Below, piece after piece: positions 28,738 through 37,954 of a stretch of 64,000 bases of DNA. The DNA is from Marinobacter sp. F4206. GTDB lineage: Bacteria > Pseudomonadota > Gammaproteobacteria > Pseudomonadales > Oleiphilaceae. Location of the stretch: the NCBI RefSeq assembly GCF_019392195.1, contig NZ_JAHXKI010000002.1, positions 2,046,001 through 2,110,000 on the forward strand. The letters run 5' to 3'. The notes beneath the pieces are model-generated. The model searched no databases. It was not told the DNA's origin and was given only the letters and a program-made list of their open reading frames with translations. Made by a program: the position numbers and the translations under genes. The stretch's first letter is position 1. Every line of letters begins with the position of its first letter.

Positions 28738-29490
28738 ATGCGAGCATTGATACTGATGATGCTTGCGCTCATCGCTATGCCGGTATGGGCGCAGCAGGGC
28801 ACGGAAACCATCGAGCCGTTGACGGTCACGGTGGGAGTGAATCACGCGCCACCTTATCGAATCATCAAGAACGGCGAGCGTACCGGTCTTTACGTAGAGA
28901 TATTCGAGGGGATTGCGACCCGGCTGGGGTGGAATGTGCGCTATCGGGAGGCGCCCTTTCGACGGGTGCTGCGCCTGGCGGAAGAGGGCCAGGTGGACAT
29001 CGTGCTGGGGCCATTGCAAACCGAGGAGCGGGAGCGTTTTCTGGAGTTCGTTGCTCCGGCCTTTCCACCCGAGCGTCGTCTGTTTTTCTACCAGACCGAC
29101 ACCCACCGGATTGAAGGATATTCCGATCTGTACGGCCGGGTGATCGGCGTCCTGGACGGTTCCAGCTATTTTCCCCGTTTCGACGAAGACGAAAAGCTGA
29201 TGAAAGAGCGGGCCCCGCGATACGAAAATCTGATCCTGATGATGGAAAAGGGGCGGGTGGACGTGGTGATCGTGCCGGAATTGGTGGGGAAGTATATTGT
29301 GGATCGACTGGATGTGACGGCCAGAATCTCGCCCTTCTTCGTCCCGGGCGAGCGCTCGTACATTGCGGTATCGAAAAAATCGAAAGCCCTGGCCTACGCC
29401 GATGACATCCGGGCCGCCTTCAAGCTCATGGAAATGGAAGGAACCTACGAGGACCTTGTTCTGAAATACCTGGAAACCGAGTCACCATGA
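28738..29490 (+). CDS. Periplasmic solute-binding protein, family 3 type
   Basis: This 250-residue protein has a signal peptide (MRALILMMLALIAMPVWAQQ). The SBP_bac_3 pattern follows: VTVGVNHAPPYRIIKNGERTGLYVEIFEGIATRLGW, then VDIVLGPLQTEERERFLEF. No permease or ATPase gene is adjacent, so it may sense or bind a small polar ligand for an unlinked partner. Marine bacteria have many such orphans. The ATG has GGAAGGAC upstream. The stop overlaps the RNase J-like gene by four bases, an odd pairing. Confidence 0.78.
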   Translation: MRALILMMLALIAMPVWAQQGTETIEPLTVTVGVNHAPPYRIIKNGERTGLYVEIFEGIATRLGWNVRYREAPFRRVLRLAEEGQVDIVLGPLQTEERERFLEFVAPAFPPERRLFFYQTDTHRIEGYSDLYGRVIGVLDGSSYFPRFDEDEKLMKERAPRYENLILMMEKGRVDVVIVPELVGKYIVDRLDVTARISPFFVPGERSYIAVSKKSKALAYADDIRAAFKLMEMEGTYEDLVLKYLETESP

Positions 29491-30869
29491 CCCCGGACCA
29501 CAACGATCTCTGGTTCCTGCCCCTTGGCGGTACCGGCGAAATTGGCATGAACCTGAATCTCTATGGCCACGATGGCCAATGGCTGATGGTGGATTGCGGC
29601 GTGACCTTTCCCAAACCCGGTCGCATTGCAGCCGATGGCACCGTGCACCATCGGGGCGAGCCCCCGGTCCAGATGGCGGATCCGGCGTTTATTGCCGACC
29701 GCCGGGACCAGCTGGCGGGGCTGGTCATTACCCACGCCCATGAGGATCACGTGGGCGCGGTGCCCTACCTTTGGCCGCTGTTGCAGTGTCCGATCTACAC
29801 CAGCCGGTTTACCGCCGAGATACTGCGCCGGAAACTGGCGGAGTTCGATCTCCTGCACCGGGTGCCGATCATCGTCGTGGAGACCGGAGAGAGCCGGCAG
29901 ATTGGTCCATTCAACGTGCAGTGGCTGGCGCTGACCCATTCCATCCCGGACCCCAACGCCCTGATGATCCGCACCGGTATCGGCAACATCTTTCACAGTG
30001 GCGACTGGAAGCTGGATGACCATCCCCTGGTGGGGCACGGCTATTCCCGGCAGACCTTCACCGATCTGGCCGATGAAGGTGTGGCTGCCATGGTCTGCGA
30101 TTCCACCAACGCCACCGTGGCAGGCCATTCCATTTCCGAGGCCGCGCTGCATGAGGGGCTGCTGCGGGCGGTGCGGTCCGCGGAGGGGCGGGTCGTCGTT
30201 ACCTGCTTTGGCAGTAACATCGCCCGCCTGCATACCCTCGGTCTGATTGCCCGGGAAACCGGCCGCTACATGGGCCTGCTGGGGCGTTCGCTGATCAACA
30301 TGAGTGGCGCGGCGCGGGCGGCGGGCGTCTGGGATGCCGCCGATCGCCTGATCAATCCCTCTCACCTGGGGTACCTGCCCCGGGCTGAAGTGCTGGCGGT
30401 GGCCACGGGCAGTCAGGGCGAGCCGCGTACCGCCTTGCGCCGGCTGGCGGCCGGTAGTCATCCGGATTTCGAACTGGAAGCGGGGGACACCGTGATCTTC
30501 AGTGCCCGGGCAATTCCCGGCAATGAAGAGGCCATCGACGCCCTCATCAGCAAGCTCCGGGGCATGGGCGTCACGGTGATTACCGCGGAGGATTCCGCCG
30601 TGCCAATCCACGCCTCCGGCCACCCCGCGCAGGAGGAATTGCAGGCCATGTACCGGTGGGTCCGGCCGAACATTGCCATTCCGGTGCACGGTGAAGCCGA
30701 GCACATGGATACCCATGCGGACATTGCCAAAGGCTGTGGCGTGGCCCGAACGCTGGTCGGCCGCAATGGTGACCTGTTCATGATCCGCCCGGTGCCGGGC
30801 ATGCGCCGGCAAATCGCCGAGACCGGCCGATTAGGCTGGGACAAACAGACGTTGGTCCGGGTCGACTGA
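29487..30869 (+). CDS. RNase J-like metallo-beta-lactamase/beta-CASP hydrolase
   Basis: This 460-residue protein starts LWFLPLGGTGEIGMNLNLY, as in RNase J. The metal-binding HAHEDH lies at 83-88, and HSGDWKLD and the beta-CASP segments follow (CDSTNA, GRYMGLLGRSL, GSQGEPRTALRRL). A late PVHGEAEHMDTHADIAKGCG supplies the last metal ligands. It is about 100 residues shorter than Firmicutes RNase J, lacking the C-terminal dimerisation domain, so processive 5'-exonuclease action is uncertain. It starts inside the stop of the solute-binding protein gene. Confidence 0.85.
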   Translation: MTPDHNDLWFLPLGGTGEIGMNLNLYGHDGQWLMVDCGVTFPKPGRIAADGTVHHRGEPPVQMADPAFIADRRDQLAGLVITHAHEDHVGAVPYLWPLLQCPIYTSRFTAEILRRKLAEFDLLHRVPIIVVETGESRQIGPFNVQWLALTHSIPDPNALMIRTGIGNIFHSGDWKLDDHPLVGHGYSRQTFTDLADEGVAAMVCDSTNATVAGHSISEAALHEGLLRAVRSAEGRVVVTCFGSNIARLHTLGLIARETGRYMGLLGRSLINMSGAARAAGVWDAADRLINPSHLGYLPRAEVLAVATGSQGEPRTALRRLAAGSHPDFELEAGDTVIFSARAIPGNEEAIDALISKLRGMGVTVITAEDSAVPIHASGHPAQEELQAMYRWVRPNIAIPVHGEAEHMDTHADIAKGCGVARTLVGRNGDLFMIRPVPGMRRQIAETGRLGWDKQTLVRVD

Positions 30870-30962
30870 TCGCAGACCAAATTCCGATAGTCGTTCGCAT
30901 CCTATCTGGTTAGACTGGGCCTTCATCAGTTACAACATTTGTTTTATGGAGGCCGACGTACC

Positions 30963-31394
30963 ATGGCAATCTGGACCCGCACACCAAATCTGGACTTCCT
31001 CAAGGAATCCAGCAAAAACACGGCCGTGGCCCACATGGGGATTGAATACCTGGAGGTTGGCGACGATTACGTGAAAGGGCGGATGCCCGTGGACGAGCGC
31101 ACTGTGCAGCCGTTCGGGATTCTTCACGGTGGCGCCTCGGTGGTGTTGGCGGAGACGCTGGGCAGCATGGCCGCGAACTGCTGTTTGAAAGATCCGGAAA
31201 CCGTGGCCGTGGGCCTGGACATTAACGCCAATCACCTGCGCCCGGTCAGCACGGGTTGGGTGTACGGGACCGCAAAGGCCCTCCACCTCGGCAGTGCCAC
31301 CCAGGTCTGGGAAATCCGCCTGGAAAACGAAGATGGCAAGGCCACCTGTATCTCACGTCTGACCATGGCCGTGACCCGGCGTCCGAAACTCTAG
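30963..31394 (+). CDS. PaaI-type hotdog thioesterase
   Basis: This 143-residue protein has the catalytic HGGASVVLAETLGSMAA segment (about 56-72), where Gly-Gly and Glu mark the YdiI/PaaI group that hydrolyses acyl- or aryl-CoA. In YdiI (MenI) the substrate is 1,4-dihydroxy-2-naphthoyl-CoA; here the substrate is not known. The ATG at 30963 lies ten bases after TGGAGG. An in-frame ATG eight codons earlier precedes the site and is not used. The stop overlaps the convergent HD-GYP gene by four bases. Confidence 0.85.
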   Translation: MAIWTRTPNLDFLKESSKNTAVAHMGIEYLEVGDDYVKGRMPVDERTVQPFGILHGGASVVLAETLGSMAANCCLKDPETVAVGLDINANHLRPVSTGWVYGTAKALHLGSATQVWEIRLENEDGKATCISRLTMAVTRRPKL

Positions 31395-32749
31395 GGGCTC
31401 TGCATCTCGTCCGGCTCGTCGGGGACGGGGGCTGAAAGAATCAGGCCGTCGTCGACAAAGTCCTTGAGCACAATACCATGGCTGCCGTCCGGCACCTCCC
31501 GCGCGATCTGGTAGGGCTGTCCGTTTTCATCCCGCGGCGCCCGCATCAGGTCCAGGGGTCTGAACGGCGTCATGACGGTCTTGTCCACTTCGCGTACCAG
31601 AAGCACTTTCGGCTTCAGCTTGTGCTTGCGATGCGTTTCCACCACGATGGCCACCTCGCCGTTCAGCATTTCCACGATGGAGCCGGGCGGGTAGACGCCA
31701 ATCATCTGGATAAACGCCTCTGCCAGTTCCCTGTCGAACTGACTGTCGCGGTGTTTGTGGATGATTTCCAGTGCCTGCATGGAGGCCCGGCCCGTATCGT
31801 ACACCCGGTTGCTGGTAATGGCGTCGTAGGTGTCCACCAGTCCGACGATCTTGGCGAAATAGGGGATTTGCCGGGCTTTCAGGCCCCGGGGGTAACCCTG
31901 GCCGTCGACACGTTCATGGTGGCTGTAGGCGACGTCCACGGCGGTATTCAGGGACTGGCTGGTGCCCATCAGGATGGTGCGGCCGTGTGTGGTGTGCCCG
32001 CGCATCACCTGGAACTCGGACGGTGTCAGTGCCCCCGGTTTGTTCAGGACCTCGTCAGGAATCTTTACCTTTCCCACATCGTGTAACAGACCACACAACG
32101 CCAGGTTGCGGATTTCGCCTTCCAGAAGCCCCAGATGCTTGCCAAATGCCGCCGACAGAATTGAGACGTTGATGCAGTGCTCGGCGGTGTACTCATCCTG
32201 ATTCTTGATTTTGGTCAGCAGCAACAGGGCGTTTTCGTTGCGAAGTACACTTTCGACGCAGCCGTTGACCACCGTGCGGGCGTTGTTCAGGTCCAGTGTT
32301 CGTCCCAGCCGCAAGCCGGACATGATCGACTTGGCCGTTTTCTGGGCATCTTCAAACCGGATCACCGCTGTTTTCATTTCCGTGCCGGTGTCCACCTTGT
32401 TGATGTAGGTGACCCGCCGGCGAGGGGGGACTTTCGGGGGCGGCTCTGCCCTGGGAGGCGCCGCTTTTTTGCCGCGTTTGAAGAAACCGAAAAAGCCCCC
32501 GGGAGATCGGGTGCGCTCGCTGTCACGGGGTGGTGGGACGGATTCGGGCCGCTCTAAGCGGCCTTCGATGTATACGAACTCACACTCTGAACGCAGTGCC
32601 TCGATCTCGGAAGCGTCGCGAATTACAAAGCCCTGCAAAAGAAAGCTTGTTTCCTCCCAGGGCCTGTCAAGGCGCACGACGTGCATGCCCAGTGACAGGT
32701 CAGCGACATCAATACAGGTCTCTACGATTTCTTGATGAGGTGTGCCCAT
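31391..32749 (-). CDS. HD-GYP domain cyclic-di-GMP phosphodiesterase with N-terminal DUF3391
   Basis: From the ATG at 32749 the protein has 452 residues. An N-terminal DUF3391 domain is followed by a Pro/Arg-rich linker (about 85-120) and the HD-GYP domain. The domain has LLHDVGKVKIPDEVL and SHHERVDGQGYPRGL, so both the HD and GYP signatures are intact. It would degrade c-di-GMP to pGpG or GMP. The frame is open 33 codons further upstream, but GGAA eight bases before 32749 and the domain boundary favour the shorter form. No receiver domain; the input is unknown. Confidence 0.87.
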   Translation of the reverse strand: MGTPHQEIVETCIDVADLSLGMHVVRLDRPWEETSFLLQGFVIRDASEIEALRSECEFVYIEGRLERPESVPPPRDSERTRSPGGFFGFFKRGKKAAPPRAEPPPKVPPRRRVTYINKVDTGTEMKTAVIRFEDAQKTAKSIMSGLRLGRTLDLNNARTVVNGCVESVLRNENALLLLTKIKNQDEYTAEHCINVSILSAAFGKHLGLLEGEIRNLALCGLLHDVGKVKIPDEVLNKPGALTPSEFQVMRGHTTHGRTILMGTSQSLNTAVDVAYSHHERVDGQGYPRGLKARQIPYFAKIVGLVDTYDAITSNRVYDTGRASMQALEIIHKHRDSQFDRELAEAFIQMIGVYPPGSIVEMLNGEVAIVVETHRKHKLKPKVLLVREVDKTVMTPFRPLDLMRAPRDENGQPYQIAREVPDGSHGIVLKDFVDDGLILSAPVPDEPDEMQSP

Positions 32750-32925
32750 AACAAGTTCCAGGTCATCCCTGACTGCATCTTGATTCCATTTTGAAGGGAA
32801 TCCCTCCGAAACGAACGACTCGGCCTGTAAAATCTGGTGAAATAACATTCATTCAATAGGTTAGTCTGTCGTTGGCCGATACGCTAATCATTGTCTGCTG
32901 TCAGGAACGAACAAGGGCTTCCGCC

Positions 32926-33603
32926 ATGACCGACCCCAACAGTGTTCGGCTCTGGTGGCTGGCGCTCGCCGCCGGTCTGATCCCGATGCTGACCATTCAC
33001 GTGACCTTTTTTGTCTCTGTTCTGGAGGGGCATGTTTCGTTCTGTATTCCGTACTGGGATAGCTGCACCAGCATCAGCCGGACCGGGCGTCATGGCACCG
33101 CTTATTTCATATTCAAGGGCGCGATGCTGCCCGCGTCCGTGCTCGGGCTGTTGTTCTGGTGGTTCAATGGCCGATGGCTGAGGCAGCTTGGCGTGCGGTC
33201 GGCGGCTATTGTCTGGGTGCCCTGGCTGGGGCTGGTCGCCAGCGCCGCCCTGGCGGCGTACACGGTGGCGCTTGGTCATGAGGGCGAAGGCTTCAACCTC
33301 ATGCGACGGATCGGCGTTGTACTCTACCTTTCCCTGACCTTTCTCTGCGAACTGCTCATCAGTGCCGCGCTCCGGGAACACCCGGTATGGCGTGGCGACG
33401 GCAAGTGGTTACTCGGCCTGTGCCAGCTGACACTCGCCATCGGTATCCTTTCTGTGATCCTCAATGGCGTCGCGCCAGCCCTCTACAGCCGGACAGACGA
33501 TGCTTTTGAGTGGGTATTCGCCCTGCTGATCAACGTGCATGCCCTTCTGCTGGCGCGGCTGTGGCGCAAGAGCCGGTTCAGGGTAAGGTTCTGGGTGGAC
33601 TGA
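32926..33603 (+). CDS. Multi-pass membrane protein (Frag1/DRAM/Sfk1-like?)
   Basis: This 225-residue protein has six likely transmembrane helices: about 9-31, 58-78, 91-113, 122-145, 160-182 and 195-212. An extracytoplasmic loop contains two cysteines and CIPYWDSCTSISRTG. The loop plus helix count recalls the Frag1/DRAM/Sfk1 family of membrane proteins, but this is only a resemblance. No catalytic motif is visible. The ATG follows AAGGG. It faces the TauE/SafE gene and ends three bases from it. Confidence 0.5.
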   Translation: MTDPNSVRLWWLALAAGLIPMLTIHVTFFVSVLEGHVSFCIPYWDSCTSISRTGRHGTAYFIFKGAMLPASVLGLLFWWFNGRWLRQLGVRSAAIVWVPWLGLVASAALAAYTVALGHEGEGFNLMRRIGVVLYLSLTFLCELLISAALREHPVWRGDGKWLLGLCQLTLAIGILSVILNGVAPALYSRTDDAFEWVFALLINVHALLLARLWRKSRFRVRFWVD

Positions 33604-33606
33604 CCT

Positions 33607-34338
33607 TTACAGCGAGAGCAGGCCGCGGACCAGGGCAGCCGCCCCGGCTACGGCTGCAATGGCCAGGATCACCGGTCGAAGCCCGTCAAAGGGCATGCGG
33701 CTGACCAGGCGTCCGGACAGCCAGAACCCGATCAGGACGCCGGGGAAGGTCAGCCCAAACAGTTGCAGCTCACGGAGGCCAAGATAGCCGGAGAACAGCA
33801 GTGCGGCCAGACTCAAGAAACTGGCCATCAGGAAGAATGCGGACATGTTGGCCCGGACCAGGGGGCCCTTTTCATTCTGGTAGATCAGGGCAATGGGTGG
33901 TCCGCCCACGGCGGTAATGGTGCCCATATAGGTTGAGGCAGCGCCTGCCATGATGCTATTGGGAGCGTTCAGTGCCGGGCGCAGGCCGGCAATGCTGAGA
34001 GCTACGCCGGTCAGGATCAGGACGCCAAAGATCAACTCGAACCCCTTGGGGGACAGAACCAGCAGCGTCAATCCCGCCAGTACCGTGCCGATGGCGCCTC
34101 CAACAATGGCAAAACGTACCTGGCGCACCTGCAGAGCACCGCGATTGCGAATCAGCATGAAGATCGTCAGGATCGTGGCGTTCAGAATTAAAGGCCCCGG
34201 TAAAAAGAGAGGGCTGACGAGGAACAGCAGCGGTGCAGAGAGCGTTCCAATGCCATAGCCAGCCACGCCCTGGAGGCACGCTCCGGCCAGGATGGCGAGA
34301 TTGGCAAGCAGTATCTGCAGCAGGCTTAGTTCGTTCAA
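33607..34338 (-). CDS. TauE/SafE family membrane transporter (sulfite exporter family)
   Basis: This 243-residue protein has about eight transmembrane helices. The first repeat is LANLAILAGACLQGVAGYGIGTLSAPLLFLVSP, and a mirrored second repeat starts GAASTYMGTITAVGGPPIALIY. The GVAGYGIG and GGPP elements are typical of the family, which exports sulfite, sulfoacetate or other organic anions. No sulfur-metabolism genes are adjacent to suggest the substrate. Confidence 0.83.
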   Translation of the reverse strand: MNELSLLQILLANLAILAGACLQGVAGYGIGTLSAPLLFLVSPLFLPGPLILNATILTIFMLIRNRGALQVRQVRFAIVGGAIGTVLAGLTLLVLSPKGFELIFGVLILTGVALSIAGLRPALNAPNSIMAGAASTYMGTITAVGGPPIALIYQNEKGPLVRANMSAFFLMASFLSLAALLFSGYLGLRELQLFGLTFPGVLIGFWLSGRLVSRMPFDGLRPVILAIAAVAGAAALVRGLLSL

Positions 34339-34450
34339 GTCAGGTCACCGGGCATGGGGGAATCTGCCTTGATAACACAGCAGGTAAGGGGTTGGAACTG
34401 GTAGACTGTCATTCCTCATCCGACCTTAGTGGAAAGACGGGCGATCCCTG

Positions 34451-34924
34451 ATGACAGACCAACCTTCTCCCGATCAGACAACCTGTCCTTGTGGCTCTGG
34501 CCAGGACTACGGCACCTGCTGTCAGCCCTACCACCTGGGCGAGCCGGCCGCATCCCCGGAAACGCTGATGCGTTCCCGTTACAGTGCCTTTGTGCTGGGC
34601 CTGACGGACTATCTGCTGACTAGCTGGCACACCAGTACTCGTCCGGACACCCTCAATCTGCAGCAATCGCCGGACTGGGCGTCGCTGCAAATCCTTGGCA
34701 GCTCCCAAAAAGGGCGTGCCGGCATGGTGCACTTCCGGGCGCTCTACCGTGCCGGTAGTGGCTGGGGTTATCTGGAGGAGCATTCGGAATTCGTCCGGGA
34801 ACAGGACCGGTGGTTCTATGTGGCAGGCGATACCCGCGAAGGCCCGTTGAAGCCCGGGCGCAACGAGCCTTGCCCGTGCGGCAGTGGAAGAAAGTACAAG
34901 ACCTGTTGCTTGAAGGTTGGATAA
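34451..34924 (+). CDS. YchJ family SEC-C protein (UPF0225)
   Basis: This 157-residue protein has SEC-C zinc motifs at both ends: CPCGSGQDYGTCC near residue 12 and CPCGSGRKYKTCC near residue 142. A central NTF2-like fold carries the MRSRYSAFVLG segment. This arrangement is that of E. coli YchJ; function unknown, probably zinc-dependent protein interaction. It is followed after eight bases by a DUF3565 gene. Confidence 0.88.
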   Translation: MTDQPSPDQTTCPCGSGQDYGTCCQPYHLGEPAASPETLMRSRYSAFVLGLTDYLLTSWHTSTRPDTLNLQQSPDWASLQILGSSQKGRAGMVHFRALYRAGSGWGYLEEHSEFVREQDRWFYVAGDTREGPLKPGRNEPCPCGSGRKYKTCCLKVG

Positions 34925-34932
34925 CAGCTGCC

Positions 34933-35142
34933 ATGAAACAGCCCATAACCGGCTACCACCGGGACCAGGAGAGTCACTGGGTTGCCCAGTTGGCGTGCGG
35001 TCACAACCAGCATGTGCGCCATGACCCGCCCTGGGTTAACAGGCCCTGGGTGATGACGCGAGAGGGTCGGCAATCCATGCTGGGTTTCGAGCTGGACTGC
35101 AAGAAATGCGACCAGGCTGCGCCGCCGGACCATCAGCCATAA
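34933..35142 (+). CDS. DUF3565 protein
   Basis: This 69-residue protein contains ITGYHRDQESHWVAQL, CGHNQHVRHDPPW and VNRPWV, the recognised DUF3565 core, and a CxxC pair near the end (CKKC). These suggest a small metal-binding fold of unknown role. The frame is open further upstream, but that part overlaps ychJ out of frame. It starts eight bases after the ychJ stop. Confidence 0.8.
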   Translation: MKQPITGYHRDQESHWVAQLACGHNQHVRHDPPWVNRPWVMTREGRQSMLGFELDCKKCDQAAPPDHQP

Positions 35143-35191
35143 GCTATAATCTGGTCAAACTCTGATCACTCTGGTGGCAAAGGAGTCTGCC

Positions 35192-36205
35192 ATGGTCGAG
35201 CGCCTCGTCATCTGTGCTGACGGCACCTGGAATCGTCCCGAAGAAGACCTGCATAAAGACGTTCCCACCAATGTTCTGCGAATGGCCCGGGCCATCAGCC
35301 CGCTGACCGCCAGGGGCTGGCCCCAGCATGTGTTTTACGACTGGGGCATTGGCTCCTACTACAACGCCGTGATTGGTGGTGCAACGGGCCGGGGCATTCA
35401 CAAGAACATCATGGATGCCTACCGCTACATCGTTCAGAACTATGAGCCCGACACCGAACTGTATTTCTTTGGCTTTAGCCGAGGTGCCTACACGGTGCGT
35501 TCCCTGTGTGGCCTTATCAATAACTGTGGCATCCTCAAGCGGCCCGATGCGCGGCTTATCCAGAAAGCCTTTGACCACTACAAGAAAACGGGCAAGGAGT
35601 ATGCGCCGGCCGGTGCGGAGTCCCTGAAATTCCGGGCTGAGCACAGTCATCCGTCCCGCGAGATTCATTTTGTCGGGGTGTGGGACACGGTCGGTGCACT
35701 CGGCGTGCCGTTTTCATTGCTGGGATTGTTTGATCGTAAGGACGAGTTTTATGACACCAAACTCGGCAGTAACGTTCGGGTGGCGCGACACGCACTTGCC
35801 ATTGATGAACGCCGGGAGGATTTCGAACCCACCCTGTGGCGCCCGAGGCCGGGGCTCGATCTGAAACAGGTGTGGTTTGCCGGTTCTCACAGCGACATCG
35901 GTGGCGGGTATCCGGCGGACGAGGGCGGTCTGTTTGCCTCGGACATTGCCCTGGACTGGATGGTGCAGGAGGCGAGGGCGGCGGGCCTGGAGATCGAGCC
36001 GCACCTGCCGGCTGCGGCCAGGCCGGACGCTCGGGCGAAACTGCACAATTCCCGGCGGCACATTTTCCGGTTTTCCCAACCGCTGATCAGACCCCTGAAA
36101 GTCGCCGATGTTGAGACCACGATCCACCCATCGGTGAAGGATCGCTGGCGTCTCGATCCGGGTTATCGCCCACCCAATCTGGAGCAGGTCGGATTTCAGG
36201 GTTGA
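35192..36205 (+). CDS. DUF2235 alpha/beta hydrolase (Tle1-type phospholipase-like)
   Basis: This 337-residue protein begins MVERLVICADGTWNRPEEDL. It has the nucleophile elbow GFSRGAYTVRSL and GSHSDIGGGY with the Asp/His partners, so the hydrolase triad looks complete. The family includes type VI secreted Tle1 phospholipases. No VgrG, PAAR, immunity lipoprotein or T6SS gene is nearby, so a cytoplasmic or peripheral housekeeping lipase is as likely. The ATG has AAGGAG six bases upstream. The 3' end overlaps the convergent DCC gene by ten bases. Confidence 0.82.
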   Translation: MVERLVICADGTWNRPEEDLHKDVPTNVLRMARAISPLTARGWPQHVFYDWGIGSYYNAVIGGATGRGIHKNIMDAYRYIVQNYEPDTELYFFGFSRGAYTVRSLCGLINNCGILKRPDARLIQKAFDHYKKTGKEYAPAGAESLKFRAEHSHPSREIHFVGVWDTVGALGVPFSLLGLFDRKDEFYDTKLGSNVRVARHALAIDERREDFEPTLWRPRPGLDLKQVWFAGSHSDIGGGYPADEGGLFASDIALDWMVQEARAAGLEIEPHLPAAARPDARAKLHNSRRHIFRFSQPLIRPLKVADVETTIHPSVKDRWRLDPGYRPPNLEQVGFQG

Positions 36206-36579
36206 TGACCGTGGTCGTTGGCGCCGATGGCACAGGCGTACTTTCGCTCGTACCGGCGGTCCGCCCAGTTCTCGTAAATTCGCGAGGCAATGGGGAAGAC
36301 CAAAGGCCAGAGCAGGGGCTTGAACAGGAAGCCCACAGTGGTATGTGACCAGGCGCGCACATTGGCGTGCAGACCGGTTACCCAGTCCCCGGACGGGGTC
36401 ATCAGGTGAAGGCGGCGAAGCAGATCCTCGTGGTCTGGCACCAGCGGGTTGTTGCCATGCTGTTCGTGGATGTCCGCGAAGATCAGGTTGCCATCCTGAA
36501 GCTTGCGCAGAGTTCGGATCTCGCGGGCACACAGTGGGCAGCGACCGTCGTAGAACAGGGTGTCATATCGGGGCTCCAT
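36196..36579 (-). CDS. DCC family thiol-disulfide oxidoreductase-like protein (DUF393)
   Basis: This 127-residue protein has the defining DGRCPLCAREIRTLRKL motif near residue 11. The CPLC pair gives a thioredoxin-like active site, and the family is predicted to act in thiol exchange. The C-terminal half has a hydrophobic stretch (FLFKPLLWPLVFPIAS) that may associate with the membrane. The ATG is six bases after TTGGAGG and lies 17 bases inside the 3' end of the SixA-CHAD gene. Confidence 0.82.
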   Translation of the reverse strand: MEPRYDTLFYDGRCPLCAREIRTLRKLQDGNLIFADIHEQHGNNPLVPDHEDLLRRLHLMTPSGDWVTGLHANVRAWSHTTVGFLFKPLLWPLVFPIASRIYENWADRRYERKYACAIGANDHGHQP

Positions 36580-37915
36580 CAAGTCCTCCAAGGGCCAGTA
36601 TCTGCTTTCGGACGTCTGCTTTTTGCTGTTCCAGCCTGGCTTTCAGAGCGCCCAGGGCCGCCGGAAGAATCTCCGGGGCGTCGCCCCGGAACTGTTCCAG
36701 CAACTCGATCTGAACGTGCAGATCCTGGAAATGGCCGTAATGTTTCTGGCGCTCTCTCAGAACCTTCAGGGGCTGCTTCCAGCCCGCCCTGTCGAGTTCC
36801 ATCAGGTAGCGCGTCCGTTTCAACCGTTTGCGCAGTCGATGGAAATCCTCATCGGGCGAGACGCTGGTCAGCATCGCAGTCAGTTTGTTGATTTCATCCA
36901 TACGTCGCCGGGCGGTCTTTCGGATGTCTTTATGGCTCAGTGATGCGGCAAGTTTTTCCAGTTTTCGGGACTCTATCCGGTCCTGCCAGTCGGTGAGGCT
37001 CTTGAGGTAGCGCTTGCCGGTCAGTTTTTTTACCAGCTGTTGGTGTTCGTCATCCGCCTCTCTCTCGAAATAGGTCTGCAATGCGGTGCGCAGTTCATCA
37101 TTGGCGGAACATAACCATGGCAGCTGTTGCAGGAATACGTGCAGATCCCTGAGTCGACTGGTCGCGTTTGCGTTCCGTTTCAGTTGCTTGATGGCCTTGG
37201 CCAGCAGTTTGTTGTTGGTCACTTCCTGAACTGATTCGGCAATGGCGCGGCTGCGGCGAATGGCAATGCGGTACTGGTGCAGAAACTCGTCATCCAGTCC
37301 TATGATCACCCCCGGTGTCAGCTGTTGCATGAGCGCCAGCTGGTGTTGGAGTGCTGCAGGAATATCCCTGCCCGGTCGGGCGCCGTCGGTATCCGGTCGC
37401 TTTTTCAGTTTGCGGGCGAAATGGGTATAGCTGAACTGGATGGGTGTCAGGAGCGTTTCCAGTTTGCCCTTGCCCCCGGCCAGTTCGTGCCAGTGGCGAA
37501 CAGGAATGCGAATGTGCACGAAACTGGCCGTTGGAAGTTGCTCGGGCGGGCGTTTTAGCAGCCACTGGGCCAGCTCGAGGAGGGCCGGGTTGTGGCCAAT
37601 GACCGCAATCGCGCCTTGCCCATCCCGGTCCTGTAACCATTCTGCGAGACGACGGAAATCAAAGGTGTAGAGATCGGGGCAGACGTGTACCCGCTCCGGG
37701 GGGAATGCGGCCGGCAGGATGCCCTCAAGTGTCGCCTGCGCCCGCGTTGCTGAACTGGCGTAAACCTGGCCACCGAAACCACCGTGATGAGCAAGGGCCC
37801 GGCCCAGGGGTGCCAGCTGGCTTTGCCCCCGGGCATTCAGGGGCCGCGCCCGGTCGCGCAGTGTGTCGTCGGCCCAGCTGGATTTGGCGTGTCGGATCAG
37901 GTACAGGTGCTTCAT
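36563..37915 (-). CDS. SixA-like histidine phosphatase fused to a CHAD domain
   Basis: This 450-residue protein starts MKHLYLIRHAKSSWAD. RHA at 8-10 is the histidine-phosphatase catalytic motif, and VIGHNPALLELAQ carries the second catalytic His. This forms a SixA-like domain (about 1-160). Residues about 175-440 are a CHAD domain rich in His, Arg and Lys (LHQYRIAIRRSRA, FHRLRKRLKRTRYLMEL), a fold known to bind inorganic polyphosphate. The two parts are normally separate genes. It overlaps the DCC gene and is divergent from the chemoreceptor. Confidence 0.85.
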   Translation of the reverse strand: MKHLYLIRHAKSSWADDTLRDRARPLNARGQSQLAPLGRALAHHGGFGGQVYASSATRAQATLEGILPAAFPPERVHVCPDLYTFDFRRLAEWLQDRDGQGAIAVIGHNPALLELAQWLLKRPPEQLPTASFVHIRIPVRHWHELAGGKGKLETLLTPIQFSYTHFARKLKKRPDTDGARPGRDIPAALQHQLALMQQLTPGVIIGLDDEFLHQYRIAIRRSRAIAESVQEVTNNKLLAKAIKQLKRNANATSRLRDLHVFLQQLPWLCSANDELRTALQTYFEREADDEHQQLVKKLTGKRYLKSLTDWQDRIESRKLEKLAASLSHKDIRKTARRRMDEINKLTAMLTSVSPDEDFHRLRKRLKRTRYLMELDRAGWKQPLKVLRERQKHYGHFQDLHVQIELLEQFRGDAPEILPAALGALKARLEQQKADVRKQILALGGLDGAPI

Positions 37916-37954
37916 GCTAGAACCCTGGCACTAAGACATTGGTCGAAACCGCGC

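Noticed and set aside
35192..36205. Type VI secretion phospholipase effector locus
   Set aside because: The DUF2235 protein alone is present; there is no VgrG, PAAR, adaptor or immunity gene.
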